64,000 nucleotides of DNA from contig NZ_OY780933.1 in assembly GCF_963676065.1 (NCBI RefSeq), positions 4,048,501 to 4,112,500 on the forward strand. Direction: 5' to 3'. The position numbers and the translations under genes are program-made. The notes beneath the pieces were generated by a model. It ran no database searches. It had not been told where the DNA came from and was given only the letters and a program-made list of their open reading frames with translations. Of the stretch, positions 42,082 through 50,693 are shown piece by piece; position 1 is the stretch's first letter; each line of letters begins with the position of its first letter. The DNA comes from Maridesulfovibrio sp. (lineage in GTDB: Bacteria; Desulfobacterota; Desulfovibrionia; Desulfovibrionales; Desulfovibrionaceae).

Positions 42082-42219
42082 TTAAAATCTTCCTAAAAAA
42101 GTCATATGGCACAAGGAGTATAGAACTGTAAAGGTTTATTGTCGTCCTGAATGCTAAGATTAAGATCAGGACTGAATTCAGAGCTGATCTATACAGTATA
42201 TACAACCGCGTTCCAGCAG

Positions 42220-43260
42220 CTAATCCTCTTCAAAAAGTTTTTTGATCGCCTCAGTGTATGGAGGTCTCAATACACCTTTTTCGGTGATGATCCCGGCAAT
42301 GAGTTCATTGGGAGTCGGGTCAAATGCGAAGTTAAAGACTTCCACGCCTTCTGGAGTGATGCGATGATCGCCGATGTGAGTTACTTCGGTTGGTGTACGG
42401 TCCTCGATAGGGACGTCATCACCGGTGGGAGTTTCGGGATCAATGGTGTAAACCGGGGCCGCAACGTAGAACGGAATTCCAAATTCACGGGCAAGCAGAG
42501 CTACTCCGTAGGTTCCGATTTTATTCACGGCATCGCCGTTGGCTGCGACACGGTCAGCACCGACCACAACTTTCTGGACAAGACCTTTTTTCATGAGCAA
42601 TGCACAGGCGTTATCGCAGGCAACCTTTACCGGAATTCCGTCACGGTGCAGTTCGTAAGCGGTCAGCCGTGCGCCCTGAAGAAAGGGACGGGTTTCGTTT
42701 GCGATTACGGAAACTTTCTTTCCCTGATCAACCGCGCCGCGCACAACTCCCAGTGCGGTGCCGTAACCGGCGGTAGCCAGTGCACCGGCGTTACAGTGAG
42801 TCATAATGGTATCGCCATCGTCCATCAATTCGCCGCCGAACTTACCGATGTCTTCACACATGCGGATGTCGTCCGCGTGAATTTCTTTTGCCCGCTTCAG
42901 CCAGATATCACAGAGAGCATCAAGGGAAACATCACCAGATTCTGCCCAGACCCGTTTCATTTCAAGCACGGCCCAACGCAGGTTAACTGCTGTGGGGCGC
43001 GCATTTTCAATCTTATCAAGGTTCTTTTCCAGCTCAGCTTTCCAGTCCGCGCTTCCGGCTACCTCGCGACCGGCGAGATAACATCCGTACGCGGCAGTCA
43101 CACCGATTGCCGGAGCGCCGCGAACAACCATAACCACGAGAGCTTCTACGATATCGTCAGTGGTCTTGCAGTCGAACCAGTCCTCACGATTTGGCAGGTA
43201 ACGCTGATCCAAAAGTACAAGGGCATCTTTCTCAGCTGAAAACTGAATATGCTCGGTCAT
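42220..43260 (-). CDS. mtnA: S-methyl-5-thioribose-1-phosphate isomerase
   Basis: A 346-residue protein of the aIF2B-like MtnA family. [13 protein letters not shown] near the N-terminus, the catalytic-loop [18 protein letters not shown], and [20 protein letters not shown] in the C-terminal half are family signatures. It isomerises methylthioribose-1-phosphate to the ribulose form in methionine salvage. Ile-rich regions do not suggest the related eIF2B role. It follows gatB by 17 bases and is probably co-transcribed with it. Confidence 0.95.
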   Translation of the reverse strand: MTEHIQFSAEKDALVLLDQRYLPNREDWFDCKTTDDIVEALVVMVVRGAPAIGVTAAYGCYLAGREVAGSADWKAELEKNLDKIENARPTAVNLRWAVLEMKRVWAESGDVSLDALCDIWLKRAKEIHADDIRMCEDIGKFGGELMDDGDTIMTHCNAGALATAGYGTALGVVRGAVDQGKKVSVIANETRPFLQGARLTAYELHRDGIPVKVACDNACALLMKKGLVQKVVVGADRVAANGDAVNKIGTYGVALLAREFGIPFYVAAPVYTIDPETPTGDDVPIEDRTPTEVTHIGDHRITPEGVEVFNFAFDPTPNELIAGIITEKGVLRPPYTEAIKKLFEED

Positions 43261-43277
43261 TATCTATCTCGCTTAAT

Positions 43278-44723
43278 TTAGGAAAGTTTTTCGGAAATCA
43301 TTTTGCTGACCATGCCGGGGTTGGCTTTACCTTTGGTCTCACGCATAATCTGCCCCATAAAGAAACTCATAAGTTTCTTCTTGCCGCCTTTAAAGGCTTC
43401 GACTTCGTCCGGGTTGTCCGCAAGCACTTTATCGACCACGGCTTCAAGTGAAGAACTGTCCGAAATCTGGACCAGTCCCTTGTCTTTTACGTATTTTTCA
43501 GGATCAAGTCCTTCGGCAAAAACATCACTGAAGATATCCTTACCAATTTTGATGCTGATTACGTCTTTATCGACAAGCTGTATCAACTTGGCCATCATTT
43601 CAGGCTTAAATTTGCACTCTTCCACTGTCAGCTCTGACTGGTGAAGTTCACGCAGGAAGTCGCCTTTGATCCAGTTAACTACTTTTTGAGGCTTATCATA
43701 AGCATCGAGAACGGATTCAAAATAATCGGCGATGTCCTTCTCGGAACTGATCAGCTCGGCATCATCCTCGCTGAGCTCCATCTCATCAATGAAACGGGCT
43801 TTGCGTTCCGCGGGCAGCTCGGGCAGAGAAGCCTGCCACTCACCCAGCCATTCATCTTCAATGACCACGGGAACAAGGTCCGGGTCTGGAAAATAGCGGT
43901 AGTCATGAGCTTCTTCCTTACCGCGCATAGAATGGGTGGTACCCTTATCCGCATCGTAAAGTCTGGTTTCCTGAATAATCTTTTCGCCGTCCTCGATGAG
44001 ATCGATCTGGCGCGCAACCTCGTAACGAATCGCTTTGTGGATGTTACGGAAGGAGTTGATGTTCTTCAGCTCGGCGCGGGTACCGAATTCCTTCTGGCCT
44101 ACGGGACGCACGGAAATATTTGCATCACAACGGAAAGAGCCTTCTTCAAGGTTTCCGTCACAGATTCCGAGGTAGAGCAGAATAGAACGCAGGGCTTTAA
44201 GATACGCAACAGCCTGATCGGCACTGCGCATATCAGGTTCACTGACTATCTCAATCAGCGGCACTCCGGTACGGTTCAAATCTACAAAACTTGCGTTTTC
44301 CGCTACGGAGTGAATATTTTTACCGGCGTCTTCTTCCATATGGATACGGGTGATGCCGATGCGCTTATTCTGTTTTTCTCCATCCGCATCTTCCCATGAA
44401 ATATCAAGATGACCGTGCTCGCAGATAGGCAGGTCGAACTGTGAAATCTGGTAGCCCTTGGGCAGGTCGGGATAAAAATAGTTTTTACGGGCGAAAATGG
44501 ATTTCTGGTTCACGGTACAATTGGTGGCGAGTCCCATCTTGGCAGCGTATTCCATGACCTTTTCATTAAGAACAGGAAGTACTCCGGGCATACCGGAACA
44601 GACTTCGCAGACATTATCGTTAGGGTCCTTACCGAATTCAGTGGAACAACCGCAGAAAATCTTGGTTTTGGTCTTAAGCTGGGCGTGAACTTCAAGCCCG
44701 ATCACTGTTTCAAATTGAGTCAT
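43278..44723 (-). CDS. gatB: aspartyl/glutamyl-tRNA amidotransferase subunit B
   Basis: A 481-residue protein starting [20 protein letters not shown]. It has zinc-binding cysteines (CGCSTEF and CEVCSG), the kinase-type core [17 protein letters not shown] and the RYFPDPDL signature. A C-terminal YqeY-like domain ends in [15 protein letters not shown]. GatB phosphorylates the misacylated Glu-tRNA(Gln) or Asp-tRNA(Asn), which is then amidated with ammonia from GatA. gatA and gatC are not in the window. It forms a two-gene unit with mtnA. Confidence 0.97.
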   Translation of the reverse strand: MTQFETVIGLEVHAQLKTKTKIFCGCSTEFGKDPNDNVCEVCSGMPGVLPVLNEKVMEYAAKMGLATNCTVNQKSIFARKNYFYPDLPKGYQISQFDLPICEHGHLDISWEDADGEKQNKRIGITRIHMEEDAGKNIHSVAENASFVDLNRTGVPLIEIVSEPDMRSADQAVAYLKALRSILLYLGICDGNLEEGSFRCDANISVRPVGQKEFGTRAELKNINSFRNIHKAIRYEVARQIDLIEDGEKIIQETRLYDADKGTTHSMRGKEEAHDYRYFPDPDLVPVVIEDEWLGEWQASLPELPAERKARFIDEMELSEDDAELISSEKDIADYFESVLDAYDKPQKVVNWIKGDFLRELHQSELTVEECKFKPEMMAKLIQLVDKDVISIKIGKDIFSDVFAEGLDPEKYVKDKGLVQISDSSSLEAVVDKVLADNPDEVEAFKGGKKKLMSFFMGQIMRETKGKANPGMVSKMISEKLS

Positions 44724-44752
44724 TATATATAAGCTCCTTTTGCCTCCGGCGG

Positions 44753-44780
44753 CTTAAACCCTTTTGCAAAAGGGTTTAAG
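44753..44780. repeat. perfect 28-base intergenic palindrome
   Basis: CTTAAACCCTTTTG is followed directly by its reverse complement, with no loop. It lies in the gap between mltA and gatB. The surroundings (CCTCCGGCGG before, CCCAAAACCTTTT after) resemble dispersed intergenic repeats that I associate with Desulfovibrio genomes. It could also serve as a terminator for the mltA operon, but a T run is lacking. Confidence 0.5.
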
Positions 44781-44844
44781 AATCCCAAAACCTTTTACTC
44801 TGGCTTCGCCGCGGGTAACATTAAATTATTCTTTTAAATATAAT

Positions 44845-46125
44845 CTATCTACGCAGAGCAGATTTACTTATCAATAAATATACAGGCACATGCGTTTTTA
44901 GGTGATGTGCGGGATATTTAAATTCATTACCTGTCCCGATGTAGTAGTCAAGGCGTGTGCCTCTGATGGCTTTACCTGTATCCTGAGCCAGCCCCACTCC
45001 GTTAATACGACGAGCGGGACGCCCTCTTTCAGGATAAATATCCGTACGGAACCCCACGATGGAGCCAAGTGGAATCAGTTTAGGGTCGCTTGCCAGACTT
45101 ATCAGTGACTTAAGAGGCTTACCAATAGCCGCCTGCGGTTGACCTCGGGTTACCTTGAAAAAAATGTAGCTTTCATTATTAGCCATCAGCTCCCACATCT
45201 GTTTAGGATGCTTGAGCAGCCAGGCTTTTATCTTGCTGCGGGAAAGCTGACTTTTCTTGAGCACTCCGCTGTGGAGCATGATGCTGCCCAGACCTTTAAA
45301 AGGACGTCCATTACTACCGCTGAAAACGGCTGTACGCAATCGCCCGTCAGGAAGACGCAGAACTCCGCCCCCCTGCACATGCATATAGAAAAGATCCACA
45401 GGGTCCTTAAGCCATGCAACTTCTAACCCGCGTCCGGCGAGAACTTTATTTACATCGATAGCACGGCGGGAATGATACGGCAGTATCTTACCGTTTTCAA
45501 CCCGGTAAGCCTTGCGCAACTGTTCCGACCAGGGATGGGTCTGTCCCGGACGTGCTTTGCGAAGATCAGGGGGCAACCTGTAAACAGGATATTTATACGG
45601 TCCTTTTTTAGTCAGGCTGGCCTCTATAACCGGGGTATAATATCCGGTCATTTCCGCACCGGACTGAAGTTCATACCAGACAAAATACTTGCCAAGCAAC
45701 TCCGGATTCCGGTCAAGGCGGGGTAACAGTCTTTCGAGGTCTTCAAGGGATCTACGCAATTGCCCCCATGTCAAACGCAACTCCTTGCGTTTCAGGGCCA
45801 GCCCCCCGGACGGGTTGCGCTGCACGTATTCGATTGATTTGCGAATCTGCGGCCCCATATCGCGCCATGTACGCAAACTCTGATTTTTTGCAGATATCCG
45901 GCGCGCGGCAATGGTAGCCGATTGTCCGGAAAGCATGGAATAGCGAACCGGACCGGCAACAAACTTTCCGCTGTCCCTTTTACTTTTCCAGACTCTGGTC
46001 TTTGTATGCTGATTTGCAGGCCGCTGATTGGACACAGGGCCGATCTTGGCAGCACAACCGCAAAGCAGCACTGAAAACAGACAGATGACCGCCAGTGTTT
46101 TAAAGATGGAAACTTTATTCTTCAT
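44845..46125 (-). CDS. mltA: membrane-bound lytic murein transglycosylase A
   Basis: A 426-residue lipoprotein: signal peptide core LAVICLFSVLL and lipobox CGC. The MltA domain has MTGYYTPVIEAS, then VDLFYMHVQGGGVLRLPDG. The C-terminal 3D domain contains VGLAQDTGKAIRGTRLDYYIG, with the catalytic-type aspartates. It cleaves peptidoglycan glycan strands to 1,6-anhydro products from the outer-membrane side. It is longer than the E. coli enzyme because of a basic spacer after the signal. It is the third gene of nadK-DUF89-like-mltA. Confidence 0.94.
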   Translation of the reverse strand: MKNKVSIFKTLAVICLFSVLLCGCAAKIGPVSNQRPANQHTKTRVWKSKRDSGKFVAGPVRYSMLSGQSATIAARRISAKNQSLRTWRDMGPQIRKSIEYVQRNPSGGLALKRKELRLTWGQLRRSLEDLERLLPRLDRNPELLGKYFVWYELQSGAEMTGYYTPVIEASLTKKGPYKYPVYRLPPDLRKARPGQTHPWSEQLRKAYRVENGKILPYHSRRAIDVNKVLAGRGLEVAWLKDPVDLFYMHVQGGGVLRLPDGRLRTAVFSGSNGRPFKGLGSIMLHSGVLKKSQLSRSKIKAWLLKHPKQMWELMANNESYIFFKVTRGQPQAAIGKPLKSLISLASDPKLIPLGSIVGFRTDIYPERGRPARRINGVGLAQDTGKAIRGTRLDYYIGTGNEFKYPAHHLKTHVPVYLLISKSALRR

Positions 46126-46133
46126 ATAGATTT

Positions 46134-47879
46134 TTACGGCTCAATAACCACATCACTGAACCGCCCGACTCCGTATTCGCGCCGTCTCAAAAATTTATCC
46201 GGCCCTGGGCCGATGATCTGCAATTCACGATGGCGGCGCTGTACGTCCTGCGCTATGTGCATTTCCTTGGTACATCCAGTGGAATACGTTGAGTCCTTAC
46301 CCGCCCATACGGGGGGAACTTTTTCACCCATAAGTTCAAAGCTGGTTTCAATATCGTCATAAGTCTGAAAACGCCAGATTGTGATATATCCGCTACGCTG
46401 CACTTTTTCCCACATGAACATAAGATCGTCAGCATCCATGCCTTCTTCAAAATGCTCGGCCGGGTTGATGATGTATGTGTCTGCCAGCCTGTCGCGCAGA
46501 TATGCTACAAAGGTATTAAGGACCTTTATAGCCGTATCCACCTGGCCTGGAATACTGCCCACAACGGCACTGTAAAACATAACTGCCTTACGTTCACTTC
46601 TCGCCTGCTGCATTTCGGCGATAATCTCATCGGCCTTGGCGGAAATTCCGGCTTCAGTAAATTTATGGACTGTTGGCGATTTGGCCTTGAATTCAAGTTT
46701 AAATTCACCTTCAAGATTACGGTAGAAACAGATAATATCGCGGGTAAACAGATTTGTATTTCCGATTAGCCTGCGCCTGTTCCCCCAGCCTTTGGAAAGA
46801 ATCAGGTCCGATTCCTTCCATGCACGCGCAAAAGTAACACTGCAGCGTATGAGATTAAGCCTTTCACGGGTTCCGTCGGAAATAACGACAAAAGGATTTT
46901 CGCGCAGGTGCGACAATAAATCATTTTTTGAAATGCGCTCTTCAGTTATGAACAGCGCATCCTTAAGGGACTCGGCCAGCAGGGAATTGTTCTCCCTGTC
47001 CCAGAATGTCGGGGAATCGAACCAGAATCCTTCTTTCAGCGAAAGGATGACGTTATGACCTTGGCGCAGCAGGGATCTGATCATCAGCAGGTCGGCCATC
47101 AGGCCCCCGGTATCATCCGGAATATATAAGATTTTAAGCCCGCCGCTATTGCCGTGAAAAACATTGCGGACCGCGCTGAAATCGACCTCATCGCGTGCAT
47201 ACATTTTTGAATAAAGCTGATAATCCCCGCCGAATAGAGCCTGACTCCATTGATCCGGCAGGCTGGAAAGCCGAAAAATACGCTCCAGCTCAATCATATC
47301 CAGCTCAAACCGCATATCCGCCAGATTTTCACACTCAGGGGCAGGATAGGGGCAGGATTCCATGGCCTGTTTGAAAAACTCACTTTCCACGTAGGCTTTG
47401 CCCCTGCTGAAAAGCAGCTCCTTGCGATTTCGATATGGATCATCCAGCCCGCTGCGGGAAAGAAAAATGGTGATCATGTTTTTGAGCAGCCGCATAGGTA
47501 TCATAATAGAAGAATCAAGGGCCTGCCTGAATTTGTGGCGGCAGAGATTCAGGATCAGCTTACGCTGATAGTGGTCTGACACATGATTTCTAACCAGCTT
47601 GACTAAAGTCCGCCAGACATACACATAAACATCCAGCAGATCAGCAGCCAGCCCGGGAGTAACCAACCTGTTAAACTGCCAGTCGGAACAAGGCGCGAAG
47701 ACCTGATTCTCATCCAGCGCGACCATGAACCGCAGCTGTTCGGGAGAGGCGTTTTTGACCGGGTCAATTATGCTTTCCAGATGGTTGGCTGTCATAAAAT
47801 GCAGCAACCATGCATCAAAAACCGGGTCCTCACCGTATTTAAGATCTTTAATGGCCGTAAAATCAGGCAGAGTGCTCAC
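46134..47879 (-). CDS. DUF89/ARMT1-like protein (divergent)
   Basis: A 581-residue soluble protein. The first 240 residues are helical with no recognised motif. From about residue 245 the segments GLKILYIPDDTGGLMADLLM, VVISDGTRER and SDLILSKGWGNRRRL follow the order of DUF89 metal-dependent phosphatases (usually ILDNAGE and LVISKGQGN). The metal-binding Asn/Glu positions differ (DDTGG), so activity may have changed. DUF89 enzymes remove damaged phosphometabolites. It lies 7 bases from nadK and 8 bases from mltA, a tight operon. The family call is by eye. Confidence 0.5.
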   Translation of the reverse strand: MSTLPDFTAIKDLKYGEDPVFDAWLLHFMTANHLESIIDPVKNASPEQLRFMVALDENQVFAPCSDWQFNRLVTPGLAADLLDVYVYVWRTLVKLVRNHVSDHYQRKLILNLCRHKFRQALDSSIMIPMRLLKNMITIFLSRSGLDDPYRNRKELLFSRGKAYVESEFFKQAMESCPYPAPECENLADMRFELDMIELERIFRLSSLPDQWSQALFGGDYQLYSKMYARDEVDFSAVRNVFHGNSGGLKILYIPDDTGGLMADLLMIRSLLRQGHNVILSLKEGFWFDSPTFWDRENNSLLAESLKDALFITEERISKNDLLSHLRENPFVVISDGTRERLNLIRCSVTFARAWKESDLILSKGWGNRRRLIGNTNLFTRDIICFYRNLEGEFKLEFKAKSPTVHKFTEAGISAKADEIIAEMQQARSERKAVMFYSAVVGSIPGQVDTAIKVLNTFVAYLRDRLADTYIINPAEHFEEGMDADDLMFMWEKVQRSGYITIWRFQTYDDIETSFELMGEKVPPVWAGKDSTYSTGCTKEMHIAQDVQRRHRELQIIGPGPDKFLRRREYGVGRFSDVVIEP

Positions 47880-47886
47880 TGGTATT

Positions 47887-48738
47887 CTACTCCGTAAGGA
47901 AGCCCTTGCTTCTCAATTTTTCAAAAAAAGTATTGCTGCGGATACGGGCCAGCATAAGTTCCTTTTTGTGACGTGAGATCACAATCCGGTACCCCTCGCT
48001 CAAAGGATATGGCACACGTCCGTCTTCGGTAAGGTAGACATCTCCCGAAGTTTCGCCCACATCTACGGTCAGCGGGGTATCCACCGGCAGTACCATCGGT
48101 CGTATTCCATTAAGAAAAGGACAGACCGGAGTCACACACATGGCGGCAAGTTCGGGATGGACCAGCGGTCCTCCGGCAGAAACGTTATACGCAGTGGAAC
48201 CGGTGGGAGTAGCGATAATCAAGCCGTCGGCCCGCAGATTTTTTATCCACTGCCCCTTCTGGCCGATATCCAGAGAAATAATTCTTGCTACAGTTCCACG
48301 GGAAATGACCAGATCGTTGATAGCTACGCCCCGGGCCACAATTCCGTTTCCACGCTGGACTTCGTAGTCAAAAGCGGTTCTAAGGGATATATCCAGTTCA
48401 TTTTTAAAAAAGTTATCCAGCGCTGTTTCCCAATCATCCGGGAGGACTTCAGCCAGAAACCCCACACGGCCATGATTAATGCCAAGCACCGGCACTTCCC
48501 AATCGAGGACATTTCCGGCTACACTTATAAAGGTGCCGTCACCGCCAAGCACAAGCACAAGGATGGTACTTTCCCGGTAAGCTGAGACATTTATACGCGC
48601 AGGGGGGCTAGGGTGCTCGACAATATCCGAATCCACACCACGCAAACTGAGCCAGCGGGCGATATCACCGCCCAACTCGGATGCTGCGCCCCCGCCGGAC
48701 TTGGTAACAATTAAAACAGAACCTTGACTATCTGACAT
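47887..48738 (-). CDS. nadK: NAD kinase
   Basis: A 283-residue protein with the diagnostic motifs VLVLGGDGTFISVAG, GINHGRVGFLAEV, and IIATPTGSTAYNVSAGGPLV in the C-terminal half. It phosphorylates NAD to NADP. The start at 48738 (MSDSQG) has AGGAG 8 bases upstream; ten more residues are open but unlikely. It is the first gene of an operon with the DUF89-like and mltA genes and is divergent from the flagellar DVU0524-like gene. Confidence 0.96.
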   Translation of the reverse strand: MSDSQGSVLIVTKSGGGAASELGGDIARWLSLRGVDSDIVEHPSPPARINVSAYRESTILVLVLGGDGTFISVAGNVLDWEVPVLGINHGRVGFLAEVLPDDWETALDNFFKNELDISLRTAFDYEVQRGNGIVARGVAINDLVISRGTVARIISLDIGQKGQWIKNLRADGLIIATPTGSTAYNVSAGGPLVHPELAAMCVTPVCPFLNGIRPMVLPVDTPLTVDVGETSGDVYLTEDGRVPYPLSEGYRIVISRHKKELMLARIRSNTFFEKLRSKGFLTE

Positions 48739-48917
48739 AGATAATTCTCCTATTAGAAAGAGGCCCAAGATTCAACTGTTTGCTGCCTAAAAAACTCGAA
48801 TAATAAAAAATTTGCCATTACTCTTTTTTTTGGATCACATATTTTAACTTTTTTTGATACGAACTTAACACGCTGTAAAAAAAAGGTATCTTTTATATAT
48901 TTTTTTAACATTAACCC

Positions 48918-48945
48918 TAAAGAATGTATTGGAACGTGCCGATAT
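48918..48945 (+). promoter_or_regulatory. sigma-28 (FliA-type) promoter for the DVU0524-like gene and flgM
   Basis: TAAA at 48918-48921, 16 bases, then GCCGATAT at 48938-48945, one base longer than the N15 consensus but with seven of eight -10 positions. The CCCTAAAGAAT context is shared with the promoter at 26549. The GTG start is 25 bases downstream. Confidence 0.65.
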
Positions 48946-48969
48946 TGTAAATGAGGAGGATTATATACC

Positions 48970-49386
48970 GTGGCTCACAACCCTGCTGAAATGAGAAACA
49001 TGCTGCAAACTTACGGAAAGCAGCTGACCAATGCCAAGCGACTGGCCCGATTCAGGCGTGCCCTGAAAAGGTCCGAGTCTCCTGACACGGTTACTATCTC
49101 ACGGCAGGCAAGGCGTCGCGAGCTTGTGGAAAAAGTTTCCCGGGAAATTATCGAAAATCTCATCATCTCGGGTAATGAAAATCCGGTAGTGTCCGATATA
49201 TTAGAACAGCTGGAGCTTGATTTTGGTGATCGCTTTGTTTTCGAGTATCCTCTCGACGGAAGCGACGTGCAAGTTCTGAAAGAAACCCCGGACGGTGTTA
49301 TTGACCTGCCGCGCAACGAAAAGGCGCAGGTTATGAACCGCCTCTGGGAAATCACGCTGGACAAGGTAGACCGGACCATGCTCTGA
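48970..49386 (+). CDS. FlgM-associated protein, DVU0524 family
   Basis: A 138-residue protein with a basic N-terminal half (RLARFRRALKRSESPDTVTI) and a mixed C-terminal half (FVFEYPLDGSDVQVLKE). It starts at a GTG with GAGGAGG upstream. It corresponds in position and character to the conserved Desulfovibrio gene next to flgM (DVU0524). The molecular role is unknown; association with late flagellar regulation is inferred from context and the sigma-28-type promoter. flgM begins about 58 bases after its stop. Confidence 0.75.
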   Translation: MAHNPAEMRNMLQTYGKQLTNAKRLARFRRALKRSESPDTVTISRQARRRELVEKVSREIIENLIISGNENPVVSDILEQLELDFGDRFVFEYPLDGSDVQVLKETPDGVIDLPRNEKAQVMNRLWEITLDKVDRTML

Positions 49387-49444
49387 TGCCGGCCGTTGCA
49401 TATAACCTCAAACAATCGTCAATTTGGTAACCCCGGAGGGGATT

Positions 49445-49744
49445 ATGAAGATTAATCAGTATAACCAAACCCCTCTCAAGGCCTACTCTGACAACCGGGT
49501 GAACAACGCTGCGGACAAGACACAAAGCCAGCAGCAAAGTTCGGCCCCAAGTCGTGATGTTGTTAATGTTTCGACTCAGGCAAAGCTCCTCGGTACCGCA
49601 CGGCAAACCGCCACCGAGAGCCCGGATACCAGAGAACAGAAGGTAAGAGAACTCAGGGAACAGGTGCGTTCAGGAACTTACAAGCCGGATATTCGTAAGA
49701 CGGCCATGAACCTTGTTCGCGATGAAGTTGATTTTTTAAGCTGA
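49445..49744 (+). CDS. flgM: negative regulator of flagellin synthesis FlgM (anti-sigma-28)
   Basis: A 99-residue protein. After a disordered Gln/Ser-rich N-terminal half, the C-terminal half has REQKVRELREQVRSGTYKPD and MNLVRDEVDFL, the FlgM helix pattern that binds FliA. FlgM is exported through the hook-basal body when the hook is complete, freeing sigma-28. The ATG at 49445 has GGAGGGG upstream. It is convergent with fliW, and its own sigma-28-type promoter suggests feedback control. Confidence 0.88.
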   Translation: MKINQYNQTPLKAYSDNRVNNAADKTQSQQQSSAPSRDVVNVSTQAKLLGTARQTATESPDTREQKVRELREQVRSGTYKPDIRKTAMNLVRDEVDFLS

Positions 49745-49843
49745 ACAAAATGAAAAACGGCGAAATCCGATGAAGGACTGCGCCGCTTGAAAGACTATAT
49801 AAATCGGGTTTTACCCACACTCTATCCCCGGCAACGCCTTGGA

Positions 49844-49877
49844 CAGGAGGTATAAAACGATAAATTTTATACCCCTG
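49844..49877. other. hairpin between convergent flgM and fliW
   Basis: CAGG-A-GGTATAAAA pairs with TTTTATACC-C-CTG around a 7-base loop. There is no T run on either strand, so it is not a standard terminator. The plus strand carries two GGA motifs at its 5' side, the core of CsrA-binding sites. Confidence 0.45.
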
Positions 49878-49890
49878 ATTAAGCTAAGGA

Positions 49891-50334
49891 TCAATCGTTA
49901 GCCGGGCGGAAGTGTGTCGGATACTTTGTGTCTACTTGAGGCACCTGCATACCGCGTCTGGCCTCGGAGTTGATTACGATGGGGCCACCAAGATTTAAAG
50001 TGGTCTCATTCGGCCTTCCCGGAGGAATGGTGACAGTGACCAGCACAGCCATCTGGCGAACATTCTCCACCCTTAAAATTCTTTTCTCAGCTTCACTTAA
50101 GCGGACTTCGTAATCGTCCATAAAACTGTATGGATCAGCCACCAGCAGACCAAGGCCCGGATCTTCGAGACTCTGCAGCAGGAGAAAAGGAGAGTCTTCG
50201 CTGAGCTGGATCAATGCGAAATCCCTTTTATCGTCAAAGCCGATCAAACCACGAGAAAAATAGATAATACCTTCATCGGTAATTTCTCTTTCCCCGATAC
50301 GGGTCCTGATTATTTTTTTTCTTTCTTTTGCCAT
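49891..50334 (-). CDS. fliW: flagellar assembly factor FliW
   Basis: A 147-residue protein with the FliW signature [20 protein letters not shown] and [15 protein letters not shown], ending with [17 protein letters not shown]. FliW binds flagellin and, when free, binds CsrA, relieving CsrA repression of flagellin mRNA. Its start overlaps the csrA end by 25 bases, the usual linked pair. It is the last gene of the second flagellar operon. Confidence 0.95.
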   Translation of the reverse strand: MAKERKKIIRTRIGEREITDEGIIYFSRGLIGFDDKRDFALIQLSEDSPFLLLQSLEDPGLGLLVADPYSFMDDYEVRLSEAEKRILRVENVRQMAVLVTVTIPPGRPNETTLNLGGPIVINSEARRGMQVPQVDTKYPTHFRPAND

Positions 50335-50549
50335 AACTCGGTCGCAGCAAGAAGGTCCTGCTCTGTGTTTTCAAGCGCCAAACGGTTCTGTTCTTTAATC
50401 TTGAGGTAAACCTCTTCCCTATAGACAGTAGTATCACCCGGTATATCAAGGCCCAGCTTAACCTGCCGTCCCTGCACGCTTAATACCGTGATCTTTATGT
50501 TGTCATCCAGGTAAAGAGCTTCCCCCGGTCTCCGGGTCAAAATAAGCAT
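50310..50549 (-). CDS. csrA: carbon storage regulator CsrA
   Basis: A 79-residue protein starting [20 protein letters not shown], with [19 protein letters not shown], the entire CsrA core. The C-terminal tail (about residues 55-79) is somewhat longer than in enterics. It binds GGA motifs in mRNA leaders and here probably controls flagellin synthesis with FliW. The ribosome site before the ATG is weak, so expression may depend on coupling or be deliberately low. It sits 145 bases after flgL. Confidence 0.96.
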   Translation of the reverse strand: MLILTRRPGEALYLDDNIKITVLSVQGRQVKLGLDIPGDTTVYREEVYLKIKEQNRLALENTEQDLLAATELWQKKEKK

Positions 50550-50693
50550 ATCAATATGTTTGTAAATAATCCTTTTGGATTGTTTCTGCTTTGATTGAAA
50601 ACAGCCTCCACCGTGGAGAATATTTTCAGCACTGAGAATGTCTTAGCTCAAGAAAGCCCCTGCGGGCAAGCACAACCATCTATATTTTAAAAT

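Noticed and set aside
42151..43239. Long plus-strand open frame (362 codons) across mtnA
   Set aside because: It is the antisense of a clear mtnA gene; the translation has no recognisable motif and no ribosome site.
43641..44399. Plus-strand open frame of 252 codons across gatB
   Set aside because: Antisense to a fully conserved gatB and no independent signals.
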